Assembly: GCF_038003045.1 (NCBI RefSeq)
Contig: NZ_JBBOOK010000001.1
Span: 2,480,001 to 2,544,000 of the forward strand
Source: Sporosarcina sp. FSL W7-1349
GTDB lineage: Bacteria; Bacillota; Bacilli; Bacillales_A; Planococcaceae
Direction of reading: 5' to 3'
Length of the DNA: 64,000 nucleotides
Below, in pieces: positions 17,882 through 26,159 of the stretch. A model generated the notes under the pieces. It was not told where the DNA came from. It made no database searches and saw only the letters and a list, made by a program, of their open reading frames with translations. The translations under genes were made by a program, and so were the position numbers. Each line of letters begins with the position of its first letter. Position 1 is the first letter of the stretch.

Positions 17882-18564
17882 GTAACAGACATTATTTTTC
17901 CTGAGATTGCATGGATTTGGTACGTGACCTCATCCATATCATCATCGGTATCGATTTCGATTTCAACGAGGTAATAGCCGCCATCCGTCGATTTCACATA
18001 TTCGACGTCGTCGACTTCCGCTAATGCGCCCCGATTCAACTGGCCGAGCGCAATTTTCCCTGCTTGCGTTTCAGAGATGAGCACGGTCTGCTTCTCCTGT
18101 TTCGGAGCGGGCGCTGATTGCTGCGGAGTTGCAGGAGCAGAGGTTTTGGCTGCCTCAGCTTGACTGCCCTGAGAAGTCCCGGCGGCCGGCTTTTCTTCCG
18201 GCTTCTGTGTTACCGGATCCTGGGCAGGTCCTTGATCGGGTGTTGACGCCGCTTCCTTTTCGGTATCGGTCGCAAGCGGCGACGTCTCCTTCGTTTGGAT
18301 CAGGGCGAGCACTTTCCCGGTTACTGCGTCGATTTCAGCGCGATAGATGCCACCCTCGCGGGAAATTTCCGCTTCATATACCGAGCCGTTTTGCTTCAGC
18401 GGTCCGACCTGAGCCCCGTACATCGACTCCAGCTGCGTCCGCACCTCCTGCTCCGGCAACGGCTCATCTTTGGAAAGCATGCGATTTGTATATATATTGC
18501 CCACAACGAGAATGACAATGGCCAATAGAATGGGAATAAACCACGGTTTCTTCACAAACTTCAT
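17869..18564 (-). CDS. Membrane-anchored PepSY-domain protein
   Basis: About 231 residues: an N-terminal helix (IPILLAIVILVVGNIY), a PepSY unit (about 40-90), a long Pro/Ala/Glu/Gln-rich linker (about 95-160) and a second PepSY unit (ISETQAGKIALGQLNRGALAEV). ATG at 18564 is chosen because AAAGGAG lies 8 nt upstream; a GTG at 18573 overlaps that site. It follows the two-component genes on the same strand by 37 bp. B. subtilis has a similar arrangement (ykoG, ykoH, ykoJ), so it is probably the target or modulator of that system. Confidence 0.83.
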   Translation of the reverse strand: MKFVKKPWFIPILLAIVILVVGNIYTNRMLSKDEPLPEQEVRTQLESMYGAQVGPLKQNGSVYEAEISREGGIYRAEIDAVTGKVLALIQTKETSPLATDTEKEAASTPDQGPAQDPVTQKPEEKPAAGTSQGSQAEAAKTSAPATPQQSAPAPKQEKQTVLISETQAGKIALGQLNRGALAEVDDVEYVKSTDGGYYLVEIEIDTDDDMDEVTYQIHAISGKIMSVTWDE

Positions 18565-18601
18565 TGATTTCACTCCTTTGTTCCATCATAGAACCTGTAC
18601 A

Positions 18602-19960
18602 TTAGAATTCAATGAGAGTCCCGTCCTTCGGCAAGATCAAACGGATTGTCGTTCCCTCTCCTACCTTGCTTTCGATCAACAATCGGGCGCCAAGACCATC
18701 TGCTATTTCTTTCGCGATGGCAAGGCCCAGCCCTGTTCCGCCAGTTTTCCGGCTGCGGTCTTCATCCACGCGATAAAAACGGTCGAAAATATGTGGCAGA
18801 TGGGATTCGGGGATACCTCTGCCAAAATCTTGGACCATGATTTCAACTCCACTTTTTCTGTTCTCTACAGACGTATTGATTTCCCGATCGCTGTACTTCC
18901 GGGCATTATCCAGGAGAATGAAAAGAAGTTGCTTCAACCGATCTTCATCCGTCCGCACCCTAACAGGCCCCTTTCCATGAAGTGAGATTTCACGCCCGAA
19001 CGATCGGCTCATCGTTTGCACGGTCGCTTCCACTATTGAAAACACATCAGTCTCCGCCATTTGGAATGTCAGGGCTCCTTGGTTTTTCGCCAAGTCCAGC
19101 ATTTGCTCGATCATTCCTTTCATCCGTCCCGCTTCACCGATAATGGCGCCGACCGCTTCTTCGGCAACCGCACGATTCCCAAACCCTTGCCTTGACAAAA
19201 GGCGCGCGTAGCTTTCGATGACCGTCAGCGGTGTTTTTAGCTCATGGGAAGCATCTGACACAAACTGCTCCTGTTTCCGATAGTTTTGCTCCAGCTGCTC
19301 CATCATGCCATTAAATGTCCGCTCCATTTCGGCCAACTCATCTTTCCCTTCATTCGTAACCGTGATTTTCTCGTAAGTTCCAGCTTGCCGGCTCGCCGAC
19401 ATGGCAGCAATCAATTTCTCAATCGGCTGCGTCACGATCCTTCCCAAGGTGACGCTGGACACCAAGATCGGAATCATCGCAAGCACCGTCACCGACAGAA
19501 GGATGAATTTAAGAAGTCGCAGATTATGGCCAGCCATCTCCATTTTTTCCATCACTGTCAGCTGTCCCACTTCCCCGGTCGCCAAGATGACAGGCACTTG
19601 AATGGCCATCACATCCGCGCCGTCGAACTGGCTAATCGTGTAGGGTTCATCGGAGTTGATCTTCCCCTTGAACGACCTCCACTCATCAGTTGATTGGGCC
19701 ACTACTTCCTTTCCTGCTACTTTCGAAACCCGGACGGCCCCATTCGGTGGAAGGAACGCCCGCAAAACGGTCGCCACGTCCGTCTCAGGCGTCGTCTGGC
19801 TCAGCGCGGCTGTCAACTCCTTCGATCGTGTCAGCAATTGACGGTATTCAGTATCCTGCACCATCTTTTCGAAAAGAAAATAGATCCCGATGTTCGTCAA
19901 TGCCAATATGATCAGCATGAGCATCGTGGAAAACAAATGAATCTTCGTCTTAAGTTTCAT
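18602..19960 (-). CDS. Sensor histidine kinase (YkoH-like)
   Basis: 452 residues: helix 1 near 10-30, an extracellular domain of about 130 residues, helix 2 near 160-182, HAMP, H-box SDASHELKTPLTVIE, N-box LLDNARKYS, G1 DFGRGIP, and G2 GGTGLGLAI. It overlaps the regulator gene by 11 bp. By gene order it pairs with that regulator and with the downstream PepSY protein. The signal is unknown. Confidence 0.92.
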   Translation of the reverse strand: MKLKTKIHLFSTMLMLIILALTNIGIYFLFEKMVQDTEYRQLLTRSKELTAALSQTTPETDVATVLRAFLPPNGAVRVSKVAGKEVVAQSTDEWRSFKGKINSDEPYTISQFDGADVMAIQVPVILATGEVGQLTVMEKMEMAGHNLRLLKFILLSVTVLAMIPILVSSVTLGRIVTQPIEKLIAAMSASRQAGTYEKITVTNEGKDELAEMERTFNGMMEQLEQNYRKQEQFVSDASHELKTPLTVIESYARLLSRQGFGNRAVAEEAVGAIIGEAGRMKGMIEQMLDLAKNQGALTFQMAETDVFSIVEATVQTMSRSFGREISLHGKGPVRVRTDEDRLKQLLFILLDNARKYSDREINTSVENRKSGVEIMVQDFGRGIPESHLPHIFDRFYRVDEDRSRKTGGTGLGLAIAKEIADGLGARLLIESKVGEGTTIRLILPKDGTLIEF

Positions 19961-20660
19961 GATTCGCTTCCTTCAATACGTACCCGACGCCACGGACCGT
20001 CTGGATGAGTGACTGCGGGTCTCCATTGTCGATTTTCTTCCGGACATACCGGATATAGACATCCACGACATTCGTGTCCCCATAATAGTCGTAGCCCCAG
20101 ACGGCGTCCAGCAATTGCTCTCTCGTCAACACTTGGTTCGGATGCTTTAACAAATGAAGCAGAAGATCATATTCCCGCGGGGTCAATTCAATTGGGACTC
20201 CATCCCGAATGACCTCGCGAGTCTGCTCCTGTATGGACAATCCAGCGAATTGGTGAAGATGGGTATCCGCTTGTTCCGCCGGCTTTCTGGCAAAACGGAG
20301 ATTGGCCCGTATGCGCGCCAGCAATTCCTCGATTTCGAATGGCTTTGTCACATAATCATTGGCCCCCAGATCCAAGCCGGCGACTTTATCCGCGACATCA
20401 TTTTTGGCGGTCAATAAAATGACGGGTGTTTCCATTTCTGTCGCCCGGATGCGCCGCAGGACATCCAACCCATTCAGCTCGGGCAGCATGAGATCGAGCA
20501 AAACGAGGTCCCACTCCTGCTCCCTATACTGGATCAACCCCTCCGTTCCCGTATGTGCCACGCCGGTAACATAGCCTTCGAACTCCAATTCCAACTGAAG
20601 GACTCGTGCAATATTTTCTTCATCTTCAATAATCAGTATTCTTTCGTTCACATTGTCCAC
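19950..20660 (-). CDS. OmpR-family response regulator (YkoG-like)
   Basis: 236 residues. Receiver (IEDEEN, phospho-acceptor in LVLLDLMLPELNG, TAKND, TKPFEIEELLARI) and winged helix (LTPREYDLLLHLL, VDVYIRYVRKKID, TVRGVGYVL). First gene of the regulator-kinase-PepSY set. Confidence 0.92.
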   Translation of the reverse strand: MDNVNERILIIEDEENIARVLQLELEFEGYVTGVAHTGTEGLIQYREQEWDLVLLDLMLPELNGLDVLRRIRATEMETPVILLTAKNDVADKVAGLDLGANDYVTKPFEIEELLARIRANLRFARKPAEQADTHLHQFAGLSIQEQTREVIRDGVPIELTPREYDLLLHLLKHPNQVLTREQLLDAVWGYDYYGDTNVVDVYIRYVRKKIDNGDPQSLIQTVRGVGYVLKEANHET

Positions 20661-20739
20661 CTGCCATTTGGAATTCCTTATTGAATAAGCATTCCATTCA
20701 TTTTCTTAATTTTAGCAGAAGATCTGTTATAGAATATGC

Positions 20740-20776
20740 AAAAAACTTCCCACCCTTAGTGGGTGAGAAGTTTTGC
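20740..20776 (-). terminator. Terminator of the glutaredoxin-like/small-protein pair
   Basis: On the minus strand AAAACTTCTCACCC pairs with GGGTGGGAAGTTTT and ends in TTTTTT. Confidence 0.85.
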
Positions 20777-20941
20777 CTAGCCGAATAATTCAAGTAACAC
20801 CAGAACAACACCTGTCAGGAACAACGCGACATGGCCAATGCAAATGCGGGGAAACAGCCGTCGGTTCAATTCTTGTTCCATCTCTTCGGGCGTCTGGATA
20901 CTGCATGATCTGCAAAATAAAGAGGAGGTCGGTTTCCTCAT
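20777..20941 (-). CDS. Small CxxC/one-helix membrane protein coupled to the glutaredoxin-like gene
   Basis: About 54 residues: CRSC near residue 10-13, a charged helix (TPEEMEQELNRRLFPR) and one C-terminal membrane helix (HVALFLTGVVLVLLELF). Its ATG forms an ATGA overlap with the stop of the glutaredoxin-like gene and its stop abuts a terminator, both typical of a real second gene. The CxxC might bind metal or form a disulfide handled by its partner; this is inference. No family is recognised. Confidence 0.55.
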   Translation of the reverse strand: MRKPTSSLFCRSCSIQTPEEMEQELNRRLFPRICIGHVALFLTGVVLVLLELFG

Positions 20942-21174
20942 CCTTTCAGCGCTTGCTGGATGCCCGCCGGATCGAAACCAAGGATCCACTTGCCGTTCAG
21001 TTCGGTTTGCGGTACGCCCATTTGCCCCGTCGTTTCAACGAGTCGCTGTCCCGCCTCTTGGTCCACCTGCACGTTCACTTCTTTAAAAGGGATGTTCTGT
21101 TCCCGTAAATAATTGGTCATCATCGTGCAGTACGGACATGTAGAGGTCGTGTATACCGTCGCAACATTTGCCAT
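20938..21174 (-). CDS. Glutaredoxin-like/NrdH-family thiol oxidoreductase
   Basis: 78 residues with the redox motif CPYC near residue 13-16, the cis-Pro segment TTGQMGVPQTELNG and a final GFDPAGIQQAL. It reduces disulfides in the cytosol. The exact electron donor (thioredoxin reductase or bacillithiol) cannot be told. AGGAG lies upstream of the ATG. Confidence 0.88.
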   Translation of the reverse strand: MANVATVYTTSTCPYCTMMTNYLREQNIPFKEVNVQVDQEAGQRLVETTGQMGVPQTELNGKWILGFDPAGIQQALKG

Positions 21175-21330
21175 ACTCCCATTCTCCTTCCATTCTTATA
21201 ATACTTACATAGTATACCCCTGATGGTATTATGGTCAAATCAAATGCTTTTGCCCGAACCAAAATGAACAGCTCCCGCTTCTTTTCATGTACAATATCGT
21301 AAAATAAAGAAATCGGAAGGAAGGGTTCGA

Positions 21331-22062
21331 ATGAAAATCACCCCACTTGGCATTTGGGGCGGCTATCCAAAGGCAAACAGTGCGACATCGTCGTTCCTGA
21401 TTGAGCATGACGGGTTTCATTGTCTCATTGACTGCGGCAGCGGAGTGCTGGCTTCCTTGCAAAATTATTTGCCGCTCGATCAGTTAGACGCGGTCGTTCT
21501 CAGCCATTATCATGCAGACCATATTGCAGATATCGGCAGTCTGCAATATAGCCGGCTTATCCAGTTTTATCTCGGGGCACAAAATTCTATCTTGCCAATC
21601 TATGGCCACGTCTATGACGAAGATGAATTTGCGAAGCTGACGTACAAAGAACAGACGATGGGCGTCGGAATTACGGAAGCAGACGTTCTTTCCATCGGGC
21701 CCTTCACGGTGTCGTTTTGCCGGACGGTCCATCCCGTCTATTGCCTCGCGACGAAGTTCGAATCGGGCGGCCGCAGCATCGTCCTGACCGCGGACACGGA
21801 ATGGTGCGATGATCTTGTACCATTTGCGCAAGGCGCCGATCTATTGATCAGTGAAGCGAATTTATATGAAGAACATGTCGGCAAAGCACCGGGGCATATG
21901 GGTGGTAGCGAAGCGGGAAAACTTGCGGAACAGGCACAAGTGAAACAATTGCTGCTAACACATTTGCCGCACCACGGGGAAATACGGGAGATTTTATCAG
22001 CGGCAAGTTCGACTTACTCGGGGCCGGTGGAGATTGCGGAAGTGGGGAAAGTGTATTTCTAA
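21331..22062 (+). CDS. MBL-fold metal-dependent hydrolase (YhfI-like)
   Basis: 243 residues. The metal motif is HYHADH, with further ligands in TVHPVYC, TADTEW and TLLTHLPHHG-like LLTHLPHH, the layout of RNase Z/YhfI-type beta-lactamase-fold hydrolases without a tRNA-binding arm. The substrate is unknown; cyclic phosphodiester or phosphoester hydrolysis is likely from the fold. GGAAGG precedes the ATG. Confidence 0.85.
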   Translation: MKITPLGIWGGYPKANSATSSFLIEHDGFHCLIDCGSGVLASLQNYLPLDQLDAVVLSHYHADHIADIGSLQYSRLIQFYLGAQNSILPIYGHVYDEDEFAKLTYKEQTMGVGITEADVLSIGPFTVSFCRTVHPVYCLATKFESGGRSIVLTADTEWCDDLVPFAQGADLLISEANLYEEHVGKAPGHMGGSEAGKLAEQAQVKQLLLTHLPHHGEIREILSAASSTYSGPVEIAEVGKVYF

Positions 22063-22075
22063 CCCTAGATAGCGA

Positions 22076-22116
22076 AAAAGACTGCACCGGCATTCTGCCA
22101 TTGCAGTCTTTTCATT
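22076..22116. terminator. Bidirectional terminator between the hydrolase gene and uppP
   Basis: AAAAGACTGCA pairs with TGCAGTCTTTT; A- and T-runs on both sides serve the two converging genes. Confidence 0.85.
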
Positions 22117-22117
22117 T

Positions 22118-22945
22118 TTACATAAACACGATAACGGCCAACACCGCGGCCAATACAAGCCGATAAATCGCAAATGGTACGAGTTTGACGCGGGAGATCA
22201 ATTTCAGGAAGAATCGAATGGAAATCAATGCGAAAATGAACGCACTGACGAACCCGACAATATAGAAAGACAAATCATCCATCGAGAGCTCTTCCCAGTT
22301 CTTCATGACGGAAACGAGACTAGCGCCCGCCATGATCGGCACGGCCATGATAAACGTGAAATCGGCCGCGGTTTTGTGGTTCATTCCGAACAATACACCG
22401 CCCGAAATCGTTGCTCCGGAGCGGGAGAAACCAGGCCATAGGGATAGACATTGCACAAGCCCGACCGTGAAAGCCTGCTTATATGTAATCTGATCCAGCG
22501 TGTTCACTTTTGGTTTCTTCGGACCGAATTTATCGGCCGCCAGCATGAGGAAGGACCCAGCAATCAATGCAAAAATGACCGTTTCCACGCCCGATAACTG
22601 TTCATCAATATAATCCTTCAAGGCAAACCCGACAATCACCGCTGGCAGCATGCCCACGATAACATGGGCCAAATTGAACCGAGAATTCATCTTTTGTCCA
22701 TCAATTTTGTACAGGCCGACCAAGCTGAATAATCGTTTCCAAAAGACGACAATGACAGCTAAAATAGAACCTAATTGAATGACGATCTTAAAGGTGAACG
22801 CCGAACGATCTCCAAGAAATTCTGTCGTCTTCAACCACATATCATCTACGATGATCAAGTGTCCTGTCGAAGAAACCGGGGCGAACTCCGTCATCCCTTC
22901 TACAAATCCCAATATCAACGCTTTGATTAGCTCGATAATTTCCAT
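22118..22945 (-). CDS. uppP: Undecaprenyl-diphosphatase UppP (BacA)
   Basis: 275 residues, about eight membrane segments, with the family motifs GFVEGMTEFAPVSSTGHLII and LSLWPGFSRSGATISGG (conserved Glu, Ser and Arg). It removes a phosphate from undecaprenyl diphosphate at the outer face of the membrane and so recycles the lipid carrier for cell wall synthesis; overproduction is known to give bacitracin resistance. The start lies 7 bp after the DedA gene, so they form one transcript. Its ribosome binding site is weak, suggesting coupling. Confidence 0.95.
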   Translation of the reverse strand: MEIIELIKALILGFVEGMTEFAPVSSTGHLIIVDDMWLKTTEFLGDRSAFTFKIVIQLGSILAVIVVFWKRLFSLVGLYKIDGQKMNSRFNLAHVIVGMLPAVIVGFALKDYIDEQLSGVETVIFALIAGSFLMLAADKFGPKKPKVNTLDQITYKQAFTVGLVQCLSLWPGFSRSGATISGGVLFGMNHKTAADFTFIMAVPIMAGASLVSVMKNWEELSMDDLSFYIVGFVSAFIFALISIRFFLKLISRVKLVPFAIYRLVLAAVLAVIVFM

Positions 22946-22952
22946 AAGTCTC

Positions 22953-23564
22953 TTATGCTCGCTTTCTGCGGAATCGGATATACCAGAGGCAAACCGCCAA
23001 ACCGCTAATTCCTATAATAACGTACACAATGTTTGAATAAATGTCCATATACCCAACGATGGAATGCCAATTCTCCCCTACCGCTGCCCCAATTGAAACG
23101 AGCGCGGTGTTCCAAATGAGGCTTCCGATTGTCGTCAGGAAAATGAACAACAGGACATTCATATTCGACATGCCCGCCGGAATGGAAATTAGGCTTCGAA
23201 CGAGCGGAATCAGCCGGCAAAACAAAACTGTCCACGGTCCATACCGATCGAACCACGCATCCGCCCGATGAATGTCCTTCCTCGTCAAACGCAGCAAGTG
23301 ACCCCAACGATCCACCAACTTTTCCAATCGTGCCACATCCAGAAGCAATCCGATGCAATAAAGTACCATCGCCCCCACCACAGAGCCAATCGTTGCGGCC
23401 AGGATGACCCCAGTTTTCGTCATCCCGGAATATGTCGTCATGAACCCGCCAAAAGTCAAAATGATTTCGGATGGAATCGGCGGAAAAATATTTTCCAGTA
23501 ATATCAAGACAAGTACGCCAAAATAACCAAATTGGCTCATAAATTCCGTAATCCAATTTTCCAA
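22953..23564 (-). CDS. DedA-family membrane protein (candidate undecaprenyl-phosphate translocase)
   Basis: 203 residues. Family motifs: LLENIFPPIPSEIILTFGG near residue 22-40, VGAMVLYCIG, and FCRLIPLVRSLISIPAGMSNM (conserved Arg residues). TTG at 23564 is the start, 7 nt after GGAGG. DedA proteins such as B. subtilis UptA flip undecaprenyl phosphate inward. The adjacent uppP makes that very substrate, so this pairing points to the same role here (inference from context). Confidence 0.88.
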   Translation of the reverse strand: MENWITEFMSQFGYFGVLVLILLENIFPPIPSEIILTFGGFMTTYSGMTKTGVILAATIGSVVGAMVLYCIGLLLDVARLEKLVDRWGHLLRLTRKDIHRADAWFDRYGPWTVLFCRLIPLVRSLISIPAGMSNMNVLLFIFLTTIGSLIWNTALVSIGAAVGENWHSIVGYMDIYSNIVYVIIGISGLAVCLWYIRFRRKRA

Positions 23565-23582
23565 TAGTATCCTCCGCTCGCT

Positions 23583-23750
23583 TTACTCAATTATGCCTTG
23601 GCGTAATTGCACCCAGATTACTTCGGACTTGCTCGAAAGCTCCTCTATAATTCTTTGACACCCGCCGGAAACTTAACTGAATTTGGACAGTCTTAGCATT
23701 CCTGTGGCCCCTTATAGTGGGGACTCCTACTAATTTCGGTTAATGATAGC
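23583..23750 (+). repeat. Dispersed structured repeat, copy 1
   Basis: Starts with the near-palindrome ATTATGCCTTGGCGTAAT, followed by CCAGATT, GGACTTGCTCGAAAGCTCCT, GACACCCGCCGGA and later GACTCCTACTA. The reverse complement of 31375-31565 has the same blocks in the same order. It contains hairpins and a CCCCTTATAGTGGGG stem near 23709-23724. No gene is seen in it. Confidence 0.6.
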
Positions 23751-23851
23751 TCAAACATATGACGTAATTTCCCTCGAGAAGTTCCGAATCTCCCTTTTTC
23801 ATTATACGTGTTTTTCGTATGGGGTATGTTCATTTTTTTCCTACGAAGCGT

Positions 23852-23961
23852 TGTGGATATCTTTATAACCAGCCGAGTTATTCACAAAATCATGTGGATA
23901 ACTTGTGAAAAATGTTTATAATTTCAGAATTTTAAATCGACCAGCTCTAAATTGTGGATAA
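23852..23961. promoter_or_regulatory. Cluster of DnaA-box sequences
   Basis: TGTGGATAA (reverse of the perfect box TTATCCACA) occurs at 23893-23901 and 23953-23961; one-mismatch versions are TGTGGATAT at 23852-23860 and TTATTCACA at 23878-23886. Four boxes in 110 bp is far above chance. They lie in a 512-bp gene-free stretch before the chemoreceptor gene. Confidence 0.6.
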
Positions 23962-24010
23962 GACGACCTAATTATGTGAGAAAAGACCTTTTCTATCATT
24001 GTTTACATGG

Positions 24011-24038
24011 TTGATTATTCCATATGTCACGGTATACT
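24011..24038 (+). promoter_or_regulatory. Probable promoter of the globin-like chemoreceptor gene
   Basis: TTGATT, 16 bp, TATACT. The gene starts about 40 bp downstream. Confidence 0.55.
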
Positions 24039-24076
24039 AGCATTAACCACTACTTTTCTCACAGGAGCTGAAAAAT

Positions 24077-25801
24077 TTGGCGACAATTAGACCAAAAATG
24101 GATATGGACCAATTGTTCAAACGAGGAACAGACATTGATATTACAGGACGTTTTCGGGAAACGCTGCATTATAATCACTTTCAGATGGAGGATTGCAAGA
24201 ATTTACAGGAACTCTACGGAAAACTGAAAGACGTTCAACCGGACATTTCGGAGATTTTCAATCGTTATTTGACGGAGATTGCTCCAAACGGAAAAAGCCA
24301 CTCCATTTCCCAGAAAGCGATCCAAGATTATTTGGATCTGTTTTTCACCCAACCGCGGGATCACTCATATATTGAAAAGATTATAAGATTCTTTGGACTG
24401 CTTCGGGATAATAAATACGAACCGGGTAAAACGCTTGTGCTATTCAACCAATTCGCGTTTTATATAACGACCCACTTACTCCACCATTTCGGTTATCGTC
24501 CGGCAAAAGCCTTCTCTCTCATGAAATCACTGCAATCGGCCGTCAACATCGACCAGCAGATTCTGATTGAAGTGCTGACTGAGAGAATGCTGGAACATAT
24601 CGTCACGGAAGTTTCTTCGCTCATCGATACGAACGCGAAGATCATGTATATGAAAGATTTGATTTACAGCTTGGACAAACAATCGCACGAACTCCGGTCC
24701 TCAAGCGCGGCCACCGAGGAAATTACTTCCTCGATCGTCGAAGTGGCACAGGCCTCGGCACGAATCTCGGAAAAAACAAATGACTCGGTCACCTATGCCG
24801 CCAATAGTCAGAAAACGATTGAGAGTACGTTGGACGAAATCTTCAAGACGGAAGAGACATTCCGTTCCATCGTCGATACGTTTGCCGAGCTGCAAAAGCG
24901 CGTCGACGATATTGAAAATGTAGTCGATCTCATCAACGGCATCGCAGCTCAGACGAATTTGCTTGCGTTGAACGCCTCGATTGAAGCGGCCCGGGCAGGA
25001 GAGCACGGCAAAGGATTCGCCGTTGTCGCCCAAGAAGTGAGGAAGTTGGCAGAAAACACGGTGTCCGCCCTGGACGAAGTATCCGAGAACGTCCGCCACC
25101 TGAAATCCTACTCCAGTAATGTGTCCCACTCGATCGGCCAGACGACCGAAATCATTAAACAGGCGACTGAAGAAGCGAAGGAGGCGCTGCCATTATTATC
25201 CGCCATCGTCGACTCCATTGAAGAGATCAATATGGACGTGACCAATACGGCCGCCATCTCTGAGCAGCAAGCCGCTTCCATCGATGAAATTTCGAACCGA
25301 CTCGTCGAGATGTCCCATCTCCAAGATGATATCCGGACGTTGGGCGAGAGCACATCCGCCTCCGTTTATGAATTAAGTTCAGAAATCAACCGGCTGCGCC
25401 TGGACATCATCGAGGAAAACAATGTTCATCTTTCTTCGAAAGCATTATTGCAATTGTCGAAGGCGGATCATATTTTATGGAAGTGGAAAATCTATAATAT
25501 GTTCCTCGGACTGGAAAAAGTCCAGCCCGAAGCCGTTACGTCCCATTTGGACTGTCGACTGGGGAAATGGTATCAAATGGAGTATACGAAAACCACCTTT
25601 GGCCATCTGTCCGAGTACAAGGAATTGGACGGGCACCATGCGAAAGTCCATCTGGCCGCACGAAATGCCGCCGAACATTACCAGAACGGCAACATCCCAG
25701 CTGCGGAAGACGAACTGAAGCAAATCGAAGCCGCTTCCCACAAAGTGATCGCCCTTCTCAACTCACTGATTCGCCATATTGAGGCCGACAGAACTTCCTG
25801 A
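24077..25801 (+). CDS. Soluble globin-like chemoreceptor with C-terminal CZB zinc-binding domain
   Basis: 574 residues, no membrane helix. Residues about 15-185 resemble the sensor globin of HemAT-type receptors; about 200-455 are the chemoreceptor signalling coiled coil (tip [22 protein letters not shown] near 295-315); about 460-570 are a CZB domain with the usual His/Cys set ([27 protein letters not shown]). Where HemAT has its proximal heme His (IHLRIGL), this protein reads [10 protein letters not shown], so heme binding is doubtful. The start is TTG at 24077, after AGGAG. Likely senses redox, zinc or hypochlorite through CZB; ligand unproven. Confidence 0.8.
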   Translation: MATIRPKMDMDQLFKRGTDIDITGRFRETLHYNHFQMEDCKNLQELYGKLKDVQPDISEIFNRYLTEIAPNGKSHSISQKAIQDYLDLFFTQPRDHSYIEKIIRFFGLLRDNKYEPGKTLVLFNQFAFYITTHLLHHFGYRPAKAFSLMKSLQSAVNIDQQILIEVLTERMLEHIVTEVSSLIDTNAKIMYMKDLIYSLDKQSHELRSSSAATEEITSSIVEVAQASARISEKTNDSVTYAANSQKTIESTLDEIFKTEETFRSIVDTFAELQKRVDDIENVVDLINGIAAQTNLLALNASIEAARAGEHGKGFAVVAQEVRKLAENTVSALDEVSENVRHLKSYSSNVSHSIGQTTEIIKQATEEAKEALPLLSAIVDSIEEINMDVTNTAAISEQQAASIDEISNRLVEMSHLQDDIRTLGESTSASVYELSSEINRLRLDIIEENNVHLSSKALLQLSKADHILWKWKIYNMFLGLEKVQPEAVTSHLDCRLGKWYQMEYTKTTFGHLSEYKELDGHHAKVHLAARNAAEHYQNGNIPAAEDELKQIEAASHKVIALLNSLIRHIEADRTS

Positions 25802-25830
25802 TAAATTGAAAGGCTGCCCGAAAGCCTGAG

Positions 25831-26078
25831 TTATAAGAGCAAGGACCTGGGGTATGAGTGCGGAGCACAGACCTGGGATCGGAAGTTATGAGCGCGGAGG
25901 TGGGATATGAGCGCCGAACGAAAGTTATGAGCGCGGAGCACGGGGATATGAGCGTAGAACGAAAGTTATGGGCGCGGGACCTAGGGTATGAGCGCAGATC
26001 GGAAGTTATGAGCGCGATGCCTTAGGGTATGAGCGCAGAGCTCCTCATAATCGTGCAGCCGAAGTTCTGGGCACGCGG
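25831..26078. repeat. Intergenic array of about 12 degenerate units, period 20-21 bp (TATGAGCGC family)
   Basis: The word TATGAGCG or a close variant recurs at 25831, 25853, 25887, 25906, 25926, 25947, 25967, 25987, 26007, 26028 and 26048, with alternate linkers GGAAGT and CGGGGA. Most steps are 20 or 21 bp. It fills the space between two converging genes. No ribosome binding site or recognised gene lies within it. Confidence 0.75.
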
Positions 26079-26111
26079 ATCTCGAGAAATTTTATTCTCC
26101 TCTCTCACTTC

Positions 26112-26148
26112 AAAAAGGGATTGCCGCTCCCCGGCAATCCCTTTTTCA
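26112..26148. terminator. Bidirectional terminator after the repeat array
   Basis: AAAAAGGGATTGCCG pairs with CGGCAATCCCTTTTT. It serves the acyl-CoA synthetase gene and possibly the chemoreceptor gene. Confidence 0.88.
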
Positions 26149-26159
26149 CTTCATTAGAA

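Noticed and set aside
18129..18515. 128-codon plus frame
   Set aside because: Shadow of the Pro/Ala-rich linker of the PepSY gene on the other strand; GC-rich codons suppress stops.
25831..26078. Possible CRISPR array
   Set aside because: Units are about 20 bp with no separate constant repeat and unique spacers, and no cas genes are near.
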